Source: Bradysia coprophila (Eukaryota > Arthropoda > Insecta > Diptera > Sciaridae). From it: a DNA stretch of 64,000 nucleotides. Made by a program: the position numbers and the translations under genes. This document shows, in pieces, positions 23,551 through 37,451 of this stretch. The notes beneath the pieces were generated by a model that was not told the DNA's origin, ran no database searches, and worked only from the letters and a program-made list of their open reading frames with translations. Where the stretch lies: NCBI RefSeq assembly GCF_014529535.1, contig NW_023503409.1, positions 5,084,390 to 5,148,389 on the forward strand, read 5' to 3'. Numbering within the stretch: position 1 is the stretch's first letter; every line of letters starts with the position of its first letter.

Positions 23551-24747
23551 TGCATGCAAATATTAGAATTTTTTGTCGTATAATTAATTTTAGCATTCGC
23601 GATGAACCGAAGTGTAATCGAAAATTAAGGCCTTAAAACGAAAGAATTTTCAATATGCATTAGGTTCAGGTATGTTAAGTAAATAGTTAGTTATGAAACA
23701 AAAATCGTATATGAATGTATAGTATCGCATTAGATCAGGTTGCAAATCCGAGGCGAGGCCGTATCTCATACGACATTGTACACGCTCACTTAATTGCATA
23801 AAGTTAAAGGCGGCACTGCTTTTCTTTTATTATTAAAAAGTTTACTGATAATGATAAGTGCACATATCTATTTCGTAACAATTTTTGCAACAAAGGGCAA
23901 TAAATTCTTTGGCACAAATTTTTTAAAGAATAAAACAACATTCATAAACGAAATATGTAAATTCACTTATATTCCATTTAAAGCTCAATTTTTCAGAGAG
24001 TCTGCAATACCAGCATTTCATTAAAAGTTCACCTCGCTGGTCCCCTCTGGATTCGATTTCTTTAGTGCACTATTCGATTTAGCGCGGCCACGGCAGAGTA
24101 AAGTTAACCAGGCAGGAGTGGACGTTTGACAAGAGACCTGAACAATCTAGTAGCCCTGTATTTTTTGCGAATAAAATTTTTCAATTTATGTCAGTGTTCA
24201 TTTTAGTTCATTTTCATCCAGTGTATTAGGTCCCTTATTTGACGTTTCGAAAATGAACCGTTCCTACCTGGTTTATTTTACTCTGCCGTGGCGCGGCATT
24301 TTGCATTGATGAAGTTTCCTTGGCCGAAATTAAGATGAATATTATTTAGCATAGAGCAGTGTTGTCTTGTGAACGAGTGTGGTGGAAGCAATTGACGCTG
24401 AGTAGTTTTGTGCTGTGTTGGGACCGCCACCATATTCGGAGGCCGAAACAGCGTCTTTGTCTCAGTTTAATTTCACTTAACGTGAACATAAATGTGAAAG
24501 CGAAGAGCAATGGCTCTGTTTGTTTTCTTTAGCGATTTATCAATTTACAATACGTAAAATTTAAGTCGAACGCAAAAAAAGGGTGAAATGAGCATCTTAC
24601 CATCTTATGCGTAACTAGGAGTTACCACTGACATAGTTAGAGCGAATTTGAATTGATAAGAAGCTCCGAATGATAAAGTGCGAAAACTATTGAAACTATT
24701 TTTCAGAAAATAATATTCTGAACCATGGAAAACACTAATAAATTTCT
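23551..24747. other. Intergenic with one MITE
   Basis: No coding exon was recognised. It holds the inverted-repeat element at 24089-24290. The rest is AT-rich with no pattern I can name. Confidence 0.55.
24089..24290. mobile_element. MITE, 202 bp with 7-bp TSD
   Basis: The ends are CACGGCAGAGTAAAGTTAAC and, inverted, CACGGCAGAGTAAAATAAAC; the similarity continues through CAGG(C/T)AGGA. The direct repeat GCGCGGC occurs at 24082-24088 and 24291-24297. No open frame is present. Confidence 0.8.
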
Positions 24748-25210
24748 TTAATTTTTTCCCAAATTTCGTCCGAGAAATCCAAGAGATAAATATCCTGCAG
24801 TCTTTGAAACGACAAGTGATCCACCCTTTACAGCTACTTTTCCTAAACCGCCAGTCCTACAGATTTTGTGTTTCAAATGTTTTGTAGAATAATATATTAC
24901 ATGCAAACATCTCCAACTGCATATATACCACACAAAGCAGTTTTTGCCGTACCAACGTTACCATTACAGAAAGCTCCAAGTGCATCAGCACCCACTTTAA
25001 TTGTTCCAACAACAGGGATCAAATCAACCAAATCAACTGGCTTAAATCCACCTAATTAAAAACAAATATTTGCTTGAAATGAAAATAAGTTTTATTATAT
25101 GCTAGTCATTTACCGCTGTCAGAAGTACCATTTCCCGACGTCGAGGCTGGTCTAGATGATCCTCCATTTCCCGGAGGAATGGATAAGGAATGGACGTCAA
25201 TGTTATAAGA
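24748..25210 (-). CDS. Unrecognised Gly-rich small protein, 3 exons, 5' end missing
   Basis: Three exons fit in phase on the minus strand: about 25114-25210 (5' limit unknown), 24901-25051 and 24748-24856. The reading goes ...VHSLSIPPGNGGSSRPAS, then GFKPVDLVDLIPVVGTIKVG, ALGAFCNGNVGTAKTALCGI, then CMTGGLGKVAVKGGSLVVSK and ends GFLGRNLGKN. It has a Ser/Gly/Pro-rich linker followed by a Gly/Val/Ala-rich hydrophobic part with three cysteines. The last intron is only 44 bp. VHSL at the start recalls the signal-peptide border of the Diedel-like gene 1.3 kb away, which suggests secretion, but I could not find a signal-peptide exon. The function is unknown. A decaying gene is possible. Confidence 0.5.
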
Positions 25211-28160
25211 GCCTACTACTCATTGTCCAATCATTTCAAAATGTCTTGCATGGTGGGTTCTGTTTCCAAATTTTTTTTTTTTGAGTTTCAAGCAATTAAT
25301 TTTAGCGAGCAGAAGTGTCTCATAGCACTTAATGCGTTTAAAGTTGATAATATTTTCATTTTTTTCTTTTGCCAGTAAAAAAGCGATCTTTTCTAAAAAT
25401 TAAATTTACAATTAATAAAAGAATATTTCAGACACATCATGTACAGATTCACCATATTAAGGTTGATTGTATAAACTTTGCAAACATCCGTGACTCTGAC
25501 ATATGCGAAGTGCTTTTTAACGTTACAATTGCGCAACGGTGATAATATTTTCATTTCAACATGGAGGAGTGTTTGGTCTCTTCGTAAAGCCGAGATCGGC
25601 AGTTTTATGATGATGTTAATTTTTTCTGTTAGAACTGAGTGCGAGAGTTACAGTTTTGGTCAAAGTTTATAAGGGGTAACAAATTGGCATAACAAACACA
25701 AATGAGCTACCATAACCCTGTCCCTAAATTGGAAAACCAACTATTTTACTATTTTTCAGGCATTTATAGTAGTTTTAACAAGTAATCTGCTTAAAAAACG
25801 ACCAAAAGATTTTTTGTCAAAAAAATCTCTTTAAAAATAGCTCATATTTAACACAAAAATGGCACCTGGCCGCTTCGTTTGGAAAAATCCAAAAGAGGTT
25901 TCTTCGTAGTAGTGGCAAATTAAATACAAAACAATTATCCTAAAAAAAATTCATTTTCAAAACAAACTTTTGAAGATATCTAATTTAACTTGCAAATTCA
26001 TAACTACCCTGAAGAAAAATTGGAAAATGTGTGGAAAATCGGAAAATTTAGGAAAATTCTAGGATCGCGAAAAAAAGCTTGAACCTTCCTCTTTCATTTG
26101 AGCGATATATCACTACGATAGGTAAAGAAATCAGTTCACTATAATTCATTCAAGTTGTCTCTACACTGAAAACTTTGAATAGGGGTGGAGGGGTTAAGGG
26201 TGGGTTTCTAAAGGGCTAGTAATCGTTTTTAGAATCTACATGTCTATATTAATCACTGGTCCAAAGCACACTATTCTACTATATTTGCACTATTTTTATG
26301 CCTTTACAAAGACATGGACCGGTACTATATAGAAGTGACTTTGTTGGGATTTCTTTTTTTTTGTTAGAAAAATATATTAATTACCTATTGCAATAAAAAT
26401 GTTTAAAGACAATTTTTAAATGGTAGAAACTTGGTTATTACAAAATGGTGTCCAAATATACACGATAACAGCTAACCGCAGCTAGTTTTCGTCACTAGTT
26501 ACAAAAAGTACTTTTTGCCACCAGTTGCTATTCACCTGTTAGCCGTGACATACGGTTGAATTTCTTCTCTTCCTTCAAAACATCACAACATTATTTTCAA
26601 GCTAATAATCAAAAGCACTAAAGAAACTAAAATTATTGTAACTCATTATGTACTATAACGACAAAGATTGCAGTTTTATTGAGTTTTCTGTGTACGCTTT
26701 ACATGTTCAGTGTCCAGGTACTTGAAATAGTCAAACGAAGTGCTAATAAAATTCCAGACAAATATTTATTCGCCCATTCTAGGAAAGTGATATTTCGTTC
26801 GATTTAATATTATGGTTTAAACAATTGTCATACTTCCGGTGAGATCAAGATTAAATTCGTATTTAATTATATCGGCGCACCTGTACCTGCTGAGCAGGTA
26901 TTGCACTAAAGTCAACGACATAATAAACCTCAACCATTTCGAAAATTTCGATTTACCGTTGCTGCCGTCAGAAAACAGTGAAAGTGCACTTTTTTTTAAC
27001 TTAGCTTAGGTACAAAATTTAGTCGAAAATTCAACCAAAAATAAGGTTTTTATCAAAATGTAAACATAGTTGCGGTTATTCACTTTCGGACCACTGTATA
27101 GTAAGCTTCAATTCGGACTGTAAACCCAACATAATTTATATATATACTTTAAAGAAATGTATAAAGACGGTAGCGCAGCTTTTTACAAGAAATCTTAGTC
27201 AGTCGAGTTTATAACTCGCTATCGAGCACGAGTGAAAGAAATTCGTTGGGTTGTTAATTATACTCATATATGAACCATATAAACAATGTGCTGTGTGTTC
27301 AGTTAACTAAAAAAATAAATTCCGATACGACAACATTACAAATAATAATTTATTATACAAAAAAATTCGCTAAGAAGGTAAAATCCAATGTATACGTACT
27401 TGAAATTGTTTGCTATCGTGATTTTGAATGAACAAGAAAAAAATATAATAAAACTCAAACATTAATGAATGACATCAGTTCTATAAAGTGTATATTGATT
27501 GAATATCAACGGCGATTTAAGAAAAGTGAATTTAAATCATGCGGCTAAACAACTTTTATTGATAACTTAAAACAACAACATGTTAACATTATTTGTTTTC
27601 GAAAAAATTGTTGAACATTTACGTGGATGAGTCATAACATACAATTTTATACGTTACATAAAAGAACAAGTCCATTATTCACCGATTTTGAGACAATATT
27701 CGTGGAATTTTTATTAGTAATTTGATGGTTGAAAAAAGTGTGTATATGCAGTTTATAGCGGTTTTGATCATCTCGTATACATATATAGGCAATATAGGAA
27801 CGAAACGTATATTCGCTGTTGAATGAATTACCAAAAAGTCTGCAGTGTTACTATAGTCAGTCAACAGTTGTATGTATCGTCGTTCGTACGCATATTATAT
27901 TGTGCATTTGATTATTTAAAAAAACAAAAGTTCGTCTAGAAAATAAAAAGGAGCATATAACGTCTAATTGATACAAATTAAAATAAATTTAAGAAAATTG
28001 AATTCTCGTGCATTCGCGCATTGTGCATACAGAGTACCCAGAGTACCCAGAGTGATAAGAGCTTGTTAAGATTTAACTTATTAATGAATTGCATGGTGTG
28101 AGACTGTATGTGCTATAATTAAACGAAAGGAAATAACAATTAAATTCACATCGTTTGACA
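25211..28160. other. Intergenic upstream of first integrin gene
   Basis: About 2.9 kb has no recognisable exon. A signal-peptide exon for the preceding minus-strand gene would be expected in its first few hundred bases but none is convincing. The 5' leader and promoter of the first integrin gene should lie towards 28160; a short direct repeat (AGAGTACCC twice) sits at about 28030-28050. Confidence 0.55.
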
Positions 28161-31100
28161 ATGGATAACCAAAGGACTATTTTGCTTATTGCAATTTACA
28201 TGATTCTATGTAATTGCGTGCGTGGATTCAATATATCGCCAAAACCAAACTATGTGTTCCAAGAACCGGATCTGAAAACGTTTATGCCAAAGACACAGAG
28301 CTCCTATTTCGGATACTCTATTAATTTAAGAACAAGCGGGTAAGTCGCATATCATCAAGTATGTAGAAGCTAAATCTCAGCAGTTTTGCGCTTTTGATAA
28401 GTAAATTCAGTTAGTCTTATTATCTTATCTGAAATTGTCGTAGAACCCATATCGTAAATTTGAACTAATCTAAGGTAAAAGGTAAATATTAGAAGACTAA
28501 CTTAGCTCTGAGCTGACTTGATTGCCTTACTGTATCACTGAAAACAGAAAAGCGTCGACCCTCTTCACTAACTCCATTAATTTTTTTAAATATTTCTGGT
28601 GGGTGGGGTCATTTGACTCCACTAATTTTAAAAATATTTCTGCTGGGTGGGGAGAGAAAAGTGAAATTCCACAAGTTTTCAGATTTTGGGGGTCTGTTGT
28701 GGTCTGTAATTGATTCCACTATTATTTCGTTGAGCAAATAGAAATCTAAGTTTTTGTTAGACACGTGTTTGCAATAAGATTGAAATACTAAAATTTAAAA
28801 TCTAGACTTTCATTTGTTAAACAAATTTTGTGTGGAATCACTTAATAATCACAACAATCAATCATGTCGAATTTCACTTTTCTCTCCCTGTACCATCAAT
28901 TTTTTAAGTGTTGGGTCCACTGTATTGGGTATCAAATTTTTATCATAACTTATATGCCTTCTATCCTTCTATCTTTTTTTACAACTCCTGAACCACTAAC
29001 ATAGCCTCAGGATGTCTCTAGTTCACAAATGTCCGACTGAATAAAATGAGAACAAAATCTTGTACGGCAGTATGTCTGTCTCAGATTTTAACAACAACGA
29101 AAACACGATCGTTTGAAGACAATTTCAAAGAAATGCCATTCTGATTTTCTGATGAAAAGTATTATGAATCGAAAGAGAAAAATACCTATCTGGTGTTGTG
29201 TGTAAAACATATGAGTCACTTCATGCATAAATTGTTATGCGGTGTGTGACATATTGAATGTTGAAGGTTTTTTTAATTTTATTTAAACGAAACAAAAATG
29301 CATCACTTCCGTACGCCAGCAATCGATTTTTTTTTTGTTAATCCAAAAGAAACCCAAAAACTTTCAATTTTATTTATATTTACTACTGTTACAAATACCG
29401 GGCCAGCTATACATCTATGGGCTATATAGTTGAAACATATGGGTATCGTTAGTATCGAATGTTAGTGAAGATAACGCTCGTATCATGTTTGTTATTTTAA
29501 GAAATGTGTTTGTTTTGTGTACTTGTTCGATTGAATTTGAAAATATTGTATATACCAAAAGGTAGATAGCTTCTCCGCGATGTAATTACTTTGTTAATTA
29601 CTTTTTAGAGTGAACACAAACATTTTTAAAAAGAGATAATTACCCAGAGTTGATCCCATTTACCTTTAGGTCTGTAATGGTTCGGAAATTAAGTGACGAC
29701 GCGACATTCCTTCTGTATGTATGTATAAGTTGTCACGAATGCTTAAAAACAGTCGGTTCGTCTTCTATATTTAGAATATTATACAATCATCACGCAAGAG
29801 TTTAAAAAATTGAATGTCACTAACCATATTTTTCATTATCGTTACAATTAATCGGTCTATGACCGGATGTTACATGCAAAACAGAATAAAGTTTTTTTTT
29901 AAATCTTTATTTGGTCGTGTTTTAACGATAAAAACCCATTGTCTAGCAGTTAGTTCCTAAACTCGAGCCTGCACACAGAAAATGTGTGTAAATCATTCGA
30001 TTCTGTTCTTGCTGAAATATACGTCTAACGATAACTAACTTTCTCGTATCATAATGCTGGTACATTGACCACTTCTGTATTATCGGAAAGGATGTAGTCG
30101 TTCTTTAAATCGACAGCTGATATAAATTTGAATGAATAATGAATGGGAAGAGTGGATCCGACTATACGAAAATGCTTTTTGAATTTGTTATTGTAACGAA
30201 GGTGATTCGAAATTTACCGTTTATTGGCGCTTTTAACATTCTTCTCGTATCTTGACTGCATTCTCTGGCGCCTAATTATAAAAACGAAAACCTTCAGCGA
30301 TAAATATTGTAACTTGCATGAAGAAATTACATTTTTTCAGAGACCGAAAACACCGAAAAAAATGCTTAGAAATTTGCGTTATCTACTTTAACGTTATCTC
30401 ACTCTGCTTGTCTGCTTAATATTTTTATTCGTTGCTAATGACCTTGAGGAAAAAGAATAAGAATTCCAGGCGCAACTTCTTTTAAAGCTTAGGGTACCCA
30501 AAAATGAAATGATATTAAATTCAATCGATTTTCCAGTGTGATGGTTGGCGCTCCACGAGCACAGTCTACGCTAGAAAGACAGCGAAAAGTGAATGAAACG
30601 GGTGCTATTTACAAATGCTCATTCCAATCGGCATCCTGTGAACCATACGTTTTCGACAATCTAGGAAATATCAACAACGAAAATAATATCTACACATTCA
30701 ATAGCGAGAAGAAGGACCATCAGTGGTTGGGTGCATCCATGGATGGAAATATGTTAGACGATGAACGATTTGTTGTGAGTAAAATACTTACCTGAGCGGT
30801 TATGTTACAATATCCTATTCTAATCGAACTGTGTCGCAGGTATGTGCTCCACGAATGATAGCAGATTTAACAAACAATTACCTAATGCATGGTTTATGCT
30901 ACCTGACACCAAACACTGCTGAATCAGCTCCTGCCAACTTACAAAAAATCGCTCCACTCAGAGTCAGAGGTAGGGCAACAAACAGATTTTAATTATTTGC
31001 ATTACGCTCACGAGACCCGTTTATAAACAGATAAGCAACACCGCGCCATCGATAGTCAGAGGTATTACTACTACATGTACGGAGAACAGGGCATTAGTGT

Positions 31101-34100
31101 TCATATTACGGAAAACGACGAAGAGATCCTCATTGGTGCTCCTGGCGTTTTCACATGGAAAGGGACAGTAATTCGTTATAAATCAAGAATCTTAGACGAT
31201 CTAGGCGGTCTAAGTCGACGAGATAACATGCAAAAATCCCCAATTCGAAAGAGAGATGTGCTCGATTTTGATATAGATGTGCCAAATCCGGCTCATTGGA
31301 ATCAAGGCGACGATTCATACTTTGGCTATGCTTTAGCATCGGGATATTTTGAAGGTGCAGATACGCAGAAAATATTGTACGTAGCTAGCGCTCCACAGGC
31401 TAATTTCCAGCAAGGCGAAGTGTACATCTTCGATATTGTTGATCACTTCACAACAGAAAAGACCATCAAAATCTACCACACTTTTAACTCATTTCAAATG
31501 GGTGAATACTTTGGATATGCTCTGGCAGCCGATGACTTTAACGGTGATGGTTTTTATGATTTGGCGGTTTGTGCGCCGTTCTACACCAAAGAAAACAGTT
31601 ATGAAAATGGAGCCGTTTACATCTATCAAAATTTGGGTGAGTCCACTCCAGGAAAGTGGAGCTCAAACTTTGTTTTACAAAGTGTATTACTATCGGACTA
31701 TGAAAGTGGAGGAAGATTCGGCAGCAGCATTTCTAGATTAGGTGACATAAATCAAGACGGTTATAAAGGTGAGTTGGTATGAAAAACTAGGGTCGCTTAA
31801 GCTTTCGTCACTCATCCGACTTTAGCTGCTTGATTATGCAGTGGAACAATATAATGTTCGGATATAAATGGCAATTTACAAAATTTACAGATATCGCGGT
31901 TGGTGCTCCGTATGAAGACAATGGAGCAGTTTACATATATCTCGGCGGACCTAATGGTTTAATCACAAAACCTAGTCAAAGGCTTTCAGCACCGTATAAT
32001 GCGAACGTTGCACCATTCTCTCCTCATATGTTTGGCCATGGGCTGTCGAAAGGCTCCGACATCGATCAGAATAATTATTTAGGTGAGAAAAGCCGGTAAC
32101 TACAAACAGATTAGGATTTGAAACATGACGTTTTCCTAACAGACTTAGCCATTGGAGCACCGAACGCTGAAGCAGTGTATGTGTACAGAAGCTATCCAGT
32201 TGTTAAGGTTATCGCAAATGTACATCCCCTCAGCAAAGAACTGAAAACGACGGATAAAAAATTTAATTTCAAAGTGTGCTGGTCACTCGAATCAAAATAC
32301 CAATTGCTAGACGCAACCAGTAAGCTTTAACGACTAAATTCGATCAAATGGATGTCAATATTAAGAGCTGACTGTCTTTTCAGGAATGAACATAATCATA
32401 AAAATTGATCCACAATTCGGTAGAGCAAATTTTGCCGATAAAACAAATCTGCTTGAATTCAATACAACGGCAAGATCTGCAGAGCAGTGTCAAGAGTATG
32501 ACGCATCGGTTAAATTTTCGATTGCCGATATATTTAAGCCTATTGACATAGAAATGCATCACAGTATTTTAGACACAGTGCCGGACAGTGATGGTAAGTT
32601 CATTGTTATTGAGTCTTTTTCAGCGTGAATGAATGTGGGAAAGGTTATTACTTAGTTAGGCTATCAACTACTACAGCTAAAATCACTGTGCAAAAGATGC
32701 TAAATTTAAATCTTCTTTTTTTAGTATTTTGTTCGAACTGTGTGGCTGTGAGTCCATTCGACTCAAAAGTGGCACGCAATAAAATTGTGTTCAGCACTGG
32801 TTGTCTAAACGCTAAATGCGTTGCTGATTTGAAATTGTCGAGCACAGTTTTGGGACCGTAAGTATTTAACTTCAGCGGCATCCACAAATCCTCAGACTTC
32901 CGCAAAGGTCAAAATGTCCACTTCCTTTATCGTCACTTTTTAAACATTTCTCCATACATACCTTTGTGCCACATTCCCTAAATATCCTATCCCGCAAAGC
33001 CTAGAGGATCTATGGATCGTCCTTGTTTGATTGTTGTAATACAAACTCCATTACCTTTGATTTTTTTGTTTCCTATTAGTGTGCCATACATCTTAGGCAG
33101 CACGAAAGGAATAACGCTGGAGTACAAAATTGAAAATTTCGGCGAAACTGCGTACCTCGCTCAAATAAACATAACCATTTTCGACTTCGTTACCTTCATG
33201 AAAATTCCCTCGAGTTGCAAACTGGACAACAAGCAGCTTCTATGCGACATCAATAACGGTTCTCCATTGTACAAAGGCGATTTGGGATTCTTGAAAATCT
33301 CGCTGGATACGACCAAACTTGAAGGAACGCAGCTGCTTGTAAAAGCGAATGCGTTTAGTACAGGCGATGAGAGCAATGAGTCGGATAATAATGCTGACAG
33401 TCTAATTCCACTTGGTGAATTCAGTGATGTTGAAATTTCGGGGTAAGATTTTTGTCGGAATACCAAATCCGAGATAGATTTTCATTGCTGTTCTTTCGTC
33501 CGATATGATTTTGTAGGAAGGCAAACAAACCAGTTCTTAGTCTGCAAGACGGATTGAAGCTGGAAAATATTTCTCACACTTTCGAGGTAAAGTTAGACCT
33601 TTCGTTGTGGCTGACATGTTGTGTACAATCGCATTTACTTTTAGATAAGAAACAATGGTCCGACATATCTGAAGCACATCGACGTAGTCCTATCAATTCC
33701 AATATCATATCAAAACAGTTACACCTTGCTTCGAACTGATGTCATTTCGTTCTCTAATATCACAGTGAAGGTAGATGGCCGCGGTGATACCATTTGCTTA
33801 ACATTTTGTTGACTAAAAATTCCATTCCACAGAGTCAGTACAACAATCAACAGTTCGAGATCGAGTGGTCGCAAAACAACACAATTTTATTCCAAAATCC
33901 GATTGAAACTTCTTCCCAGTCAGTGCCGTATATCGCAGAAAATATGAATGGAATGGATTACGACCCATCGAAAATTGGATCGGAAATTGATCTGACTGGT
34001 GGCGTTATTGCAGGTATGTCGTTCGTCATTTACAACGGCTTAATAATGAGTACAGAACTAATTATGATCTCTCTATTCACTCAGACGAAGCACTACTGTC

Positions 34101-34834
34101 AATGGACCACACGCGCCGTAGACGAAACGCTCCGAAGTACGAAAAATCCCCTCGATACTACAGTCGATACACCCGATCGATTTTAGATGGTCACGATATT
34201 AACCGTCGAAGCGTTTCGAATCACGACGATATTATTTTGACCAGTCTTCCGCCAAACAGAACGATCATCTTCGACTGTTACGATTCCGAAGCCAGTCTAT
34301 GTGTACAAGCCAAATTTTCGGTGAATAATTTCCAAGTCGGAAACACACCGATTGTGATTCAACTTAACTTCAGCGTAGATCTGCACAAAATCGATAAAAT
34401 TGTTACCGACAATCGGGACATCTTTGTCATTCGTCCTTCGATTGAACTGCTACGAAGTGACGATGAAGAAGGGTAAATATTGATGCGTCAGACAATTAAA
34501 AAGTCAATTGACTCAATTTCTTCCTTTGCAGAAAAACAATGCATGTGGTACAGTCCCATGCGTATACCATCATCTCAAAGTATCAGACATTTGAAACACC
34601 AATCTGGGTGTACGTTGTATCAGTCATTGGAGGCATTTTGACTCTTATATTAATCACGTATGCCCTCTATAAGGTTAGTGTTGATTGGCAAGCAAATTTT
34701 CTTCTCAATTTCACAATGGCTTTTGATTTCAGTTTGGCTTTTTCCGACGAGAAAAGAAAGAAGAACTAAAGAAGCTTGTACGACAAAGTTATGCACTGGC
34801 TGAACAAACTTCTGATGCTGACGAAGCCAATTAA
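28161..34834 (+). CDS. scb-like: Integrin alpha subunit (alphaPS3/scab type), gene 1, 15 exons
   Basis: The exons are 28161-28339, 30537-30774, 30840-30969, 31031-31768, 31891-32082, 32143-32319, 32384-32593, 32725-32857, 33080-33442, 33517-33586, 33645-33770, 33833-34013, 34085-34472, 34532-34673 and 34733-34834 (1122 residues, all phases match). It forms an alpha/beta heterodimer that anchors cells to matrix. A signal peptide precedes [11 protein letters not shown]. The beta-propeller FG-GAP repeats carry Ca-binding loops (DFNGDGFYDLAV, DINQDGYKDIAVG), and there is no inserted I domain. RRRR in exon 13 is a furin-type site that would give heavy and light chains. The transmembrane helix follows WVYVVSVIGG, then the GFFRR membrane-proximal motif. 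The first intron is long (2.2 kb). A paralog follows at 41213. Confidence 0.95.
28648..28893. mobile_element. MITE family B copy in integrin gene 1 intron 1
   Basis: The left end GGGGAGAGAAAAGTGAAATT and the right end AATTTCACTTTTCTCTCCCTG match the family B element in the maltase introns. Just before it, a ~50-bp unit with TTTCTGGTGGGTGGGG is tandemly repeated (about 28570-28650). Confidence 0.75.
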
Positions 34835-35963
34835 GATTGTTGTTAAATAAAACGAAGACTTTTCCAAGATATGAAATTGATCGCGACATCGTGATTAGTG
34901 TTATGAGTTTCGTCCTGTATTCAATTTATTTGTAGCCATTTTCAATATATTTATTAACTGTCGCTGTTACAATGTAATTACGAACTTATTATGCCGTGTG
35001 ATATTTTGAATAATTTATGTTTTTTTGTATCTCTAGAGATCTTAAGTCAAGTGAGACTGATGTAATGTTTGTGTTGAATAAATTGCTGAATGTTTTTGCT
35101 AAACAATAAAGAAAAATATTTTTAATTGACGAAAACTACAAGATCGATAAAAAAGATTGAATTTTCGTTAGCCTGCCTCACACAGCTAATCAATCACTTC
35201 ACGTTTCAGCAAGAAGGAGGTGAAACCTTACACAATAATCATCTGTTATCGGCAGAAACGACAAAAATAAGCGATGTCCAGCAGCCATTTTCATTATATA
35301 TATCGAAATTCTATCATCGTTGCTGTTGATTTACGACTTATGACTAACGTTAAACAAATCTAAGGGTGTTGGTAATATTCTCGGACCTTTAACGAGTAAG
35401 TCAGTACAGTCATGATACGCTCTTTAAGAGAATCACTTCCCATTCTCTCGCGTTATCATCTAAAAAACGTATAATGGACAACACTAGTAACAGCCAGGTC
35501 TTTTTTGTCATAGTCCGATTCACGATAAAGTACCTAAAGACGCTGTTTCGTTCCGCTGATCTCAAAATTCAAGTCGTAAATAAACAGCAACGTCCTTAGA
35601 TTTGGGTAACGTATGTCATAAGTCGTGAATCAGCAGCAACAATTAAAACCTAGCATCACAGGACGACCTGGGTTATGGCAATGTTGCCGTATTTCTTGGG
35701 CCACCCTTAATTACACCAAATGAATTTACATCGATAAAATCAGAATAATTGACTGATACATTACACATTCAATTCAATTATTGCAAATTAATTTCAAATT
35801 GAAACTCGGTTGTGCAACACATCGCTCAACGATAAAACAAGAAATTTAAAAAATTCATCCTTGATTTTCCTGCGTTAAAATTTTCGCACGCTTTTGACAA
35901 CAAATACGTTTTTTTATTAAAAAATTTTTTTTATAAAGAAATTATTCTAATTAGTTTTTAGAT
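34835..35963. other. 3' UTR of integrin gene 1 and intergenic DNA
   Basis: The 3' UTR probably ends shortly after the AATAAA hexamers at 35077 and about 35105. Beyond it I see only AT-rich sequence without a gene up to the retrotransposon fragment. Confidence 0.55.
35077..35082 (+). terminator. Polyadenylation signal of integrin gene 1
   Basis: AATAAA lies 243 bp after the stop codon; a second hexamer follows about 30 bp downstream. Confidence 0.5.
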
Positions 35964-37175
35964 TTATAACAAATCAAATATGTTTGAAACGGCATTAGCA
36001 TCGTCATTTTCAAACGTTTTCAAAATTGATGCACAGTTTCCTCTCTGAATTTCTATTGAATATTGTTGTATCAAGAAATTTGTCGAGCGCTTTTCTCCAG
36101 TTTTTTGTTGCAACAGTTTTCCGATTTTATTTATGAATTTCTTAGTGTCCTCTCCCATTGGCCCGAACGTTTCGAAAGCGATAGGAGTGAATATGTAGTC
36201 ACGTTTCAATGCCATGTAGTGATTATGTTTATGACGTTCTGATTGATCTGCGACCGAGCCAGCGATTTTCGCTGATTGGGCCAGGTATGATGGAGCAACG
36301 TTGTCGCTAACTGTAGCATCCCAAACCAAAGATTTTCCTCGTTCCCATGGAGTGATGGTTACACCGTCAACGCGCTTTCCGTCCGATCTGCTTATTCCAG
36401 GCGGTTCTAGCATGCTCGGGAAATCGATTTTAGATAAGGCATTCAAGGTTATTTTATTGAATCCTACATGTCTCGGAATTCTGCCAGCGCTCCTAATGCA
36501 TGATAAACCGTGGTGGCCGTTTTCTTCGACAGTTTTTCCACATCGGCAAGTGTGTTTTTCGCATACTTTCCCTCCCAAACGTATGGCAATCGCAATTCGA
36601 GCTGTACTGTTGTTCAAAAGTAGGCCCAACTCAGACGACGGTATCACTTGCAACCACTTTGACGATTCGTTTTTGGATGATGCAAGTAAGCGTGCTCTAT
36701 CTGTTTGGTCAGCATTGCTCAACAATGTTTCGAAAATTAATTTCATATTCGGGTAATCCCAATTTGTTTGGTTTTCACGTTTTGCTTCTGTGTCTGGTAC
36801 CAGGCTGGACGGCAGATCATCGATCAATTTTTTGATTTCGGTGTCAACGATGTCCAAATTCAGTTGACCTAATAAAACATTTGATAAATTTTTTGATTGA
36901 AAAATTGAAGAAAGATATGCGGGAATCGCCAAATCTTCAAGTTTTCTTATGCCAATTCCAGCCAACGAATAAGGTAACGTTGTTTGTCTCCAAACTTTCG
37001 GGGTCATTTTAATGTTGCAAATATTTTCCAATGTTTGTCGAAAAAGTTCATCAACTTCTTCCAGAAGATTTTCAAACATGAAAGTTGGACAAGTTCGTAA
37101 CAGATAGATGAATTTCGGCGATGACATGCAATATCGGAACAGGCACAATGCGGGGTGGACATCTAGGAGTATTGG
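35964..37175 (-). mobile_element. 5'-truncated non-LTR retrotransposon, RT C-terminus plus endonuclease-like domain
   Basis: An open frame of about 400 codons continues in frame from 37175, with no breaks down to its stop. The N-terminal part (HPALCLFRYCMSSPKF...) resembles the thumb region after the reverse-transcriptase fingers and palm, which are missing. A CCHC-type knuckle follows (CRCGKTVEENGHHGLSC). Then comes a block with RVDG...SLVWDATVSD that looks like a PD-(D/E)XK restriction-like endonuclease, as found at the C-terminus of some non-LTR families. A run rich in A and T follows the stop. It is a dead 5'-truncated LINE-type copy whose remaining frame is intact, implying modest age. 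The exact clade is not determined. Confidence 0.7.
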
Positions 37176-37451
37176 TTACTCGGCTGTCCGTATACAATGT
37201 TTATAAGGTAAATGATGGAGAGTTGACCTAAATTGGCAAAACTCAACTTTGAACTCAAATTTTTCGGTGATTTCGGCAAGAAATAAAGAAATTCTACTTT
37301 CATTTCTAAGATTTGTCTTTTGTTTTCTTAATAAACGTAAATTTAATTAATAATTTGTTGTCTAACTAATTAAAATTATTGAATTAATAAAAATACAGAG
37401 TTGTCCTAGGGGTATCTTGAGTGGTCCTATGGTTAAAATTGTGAGTTGTCC

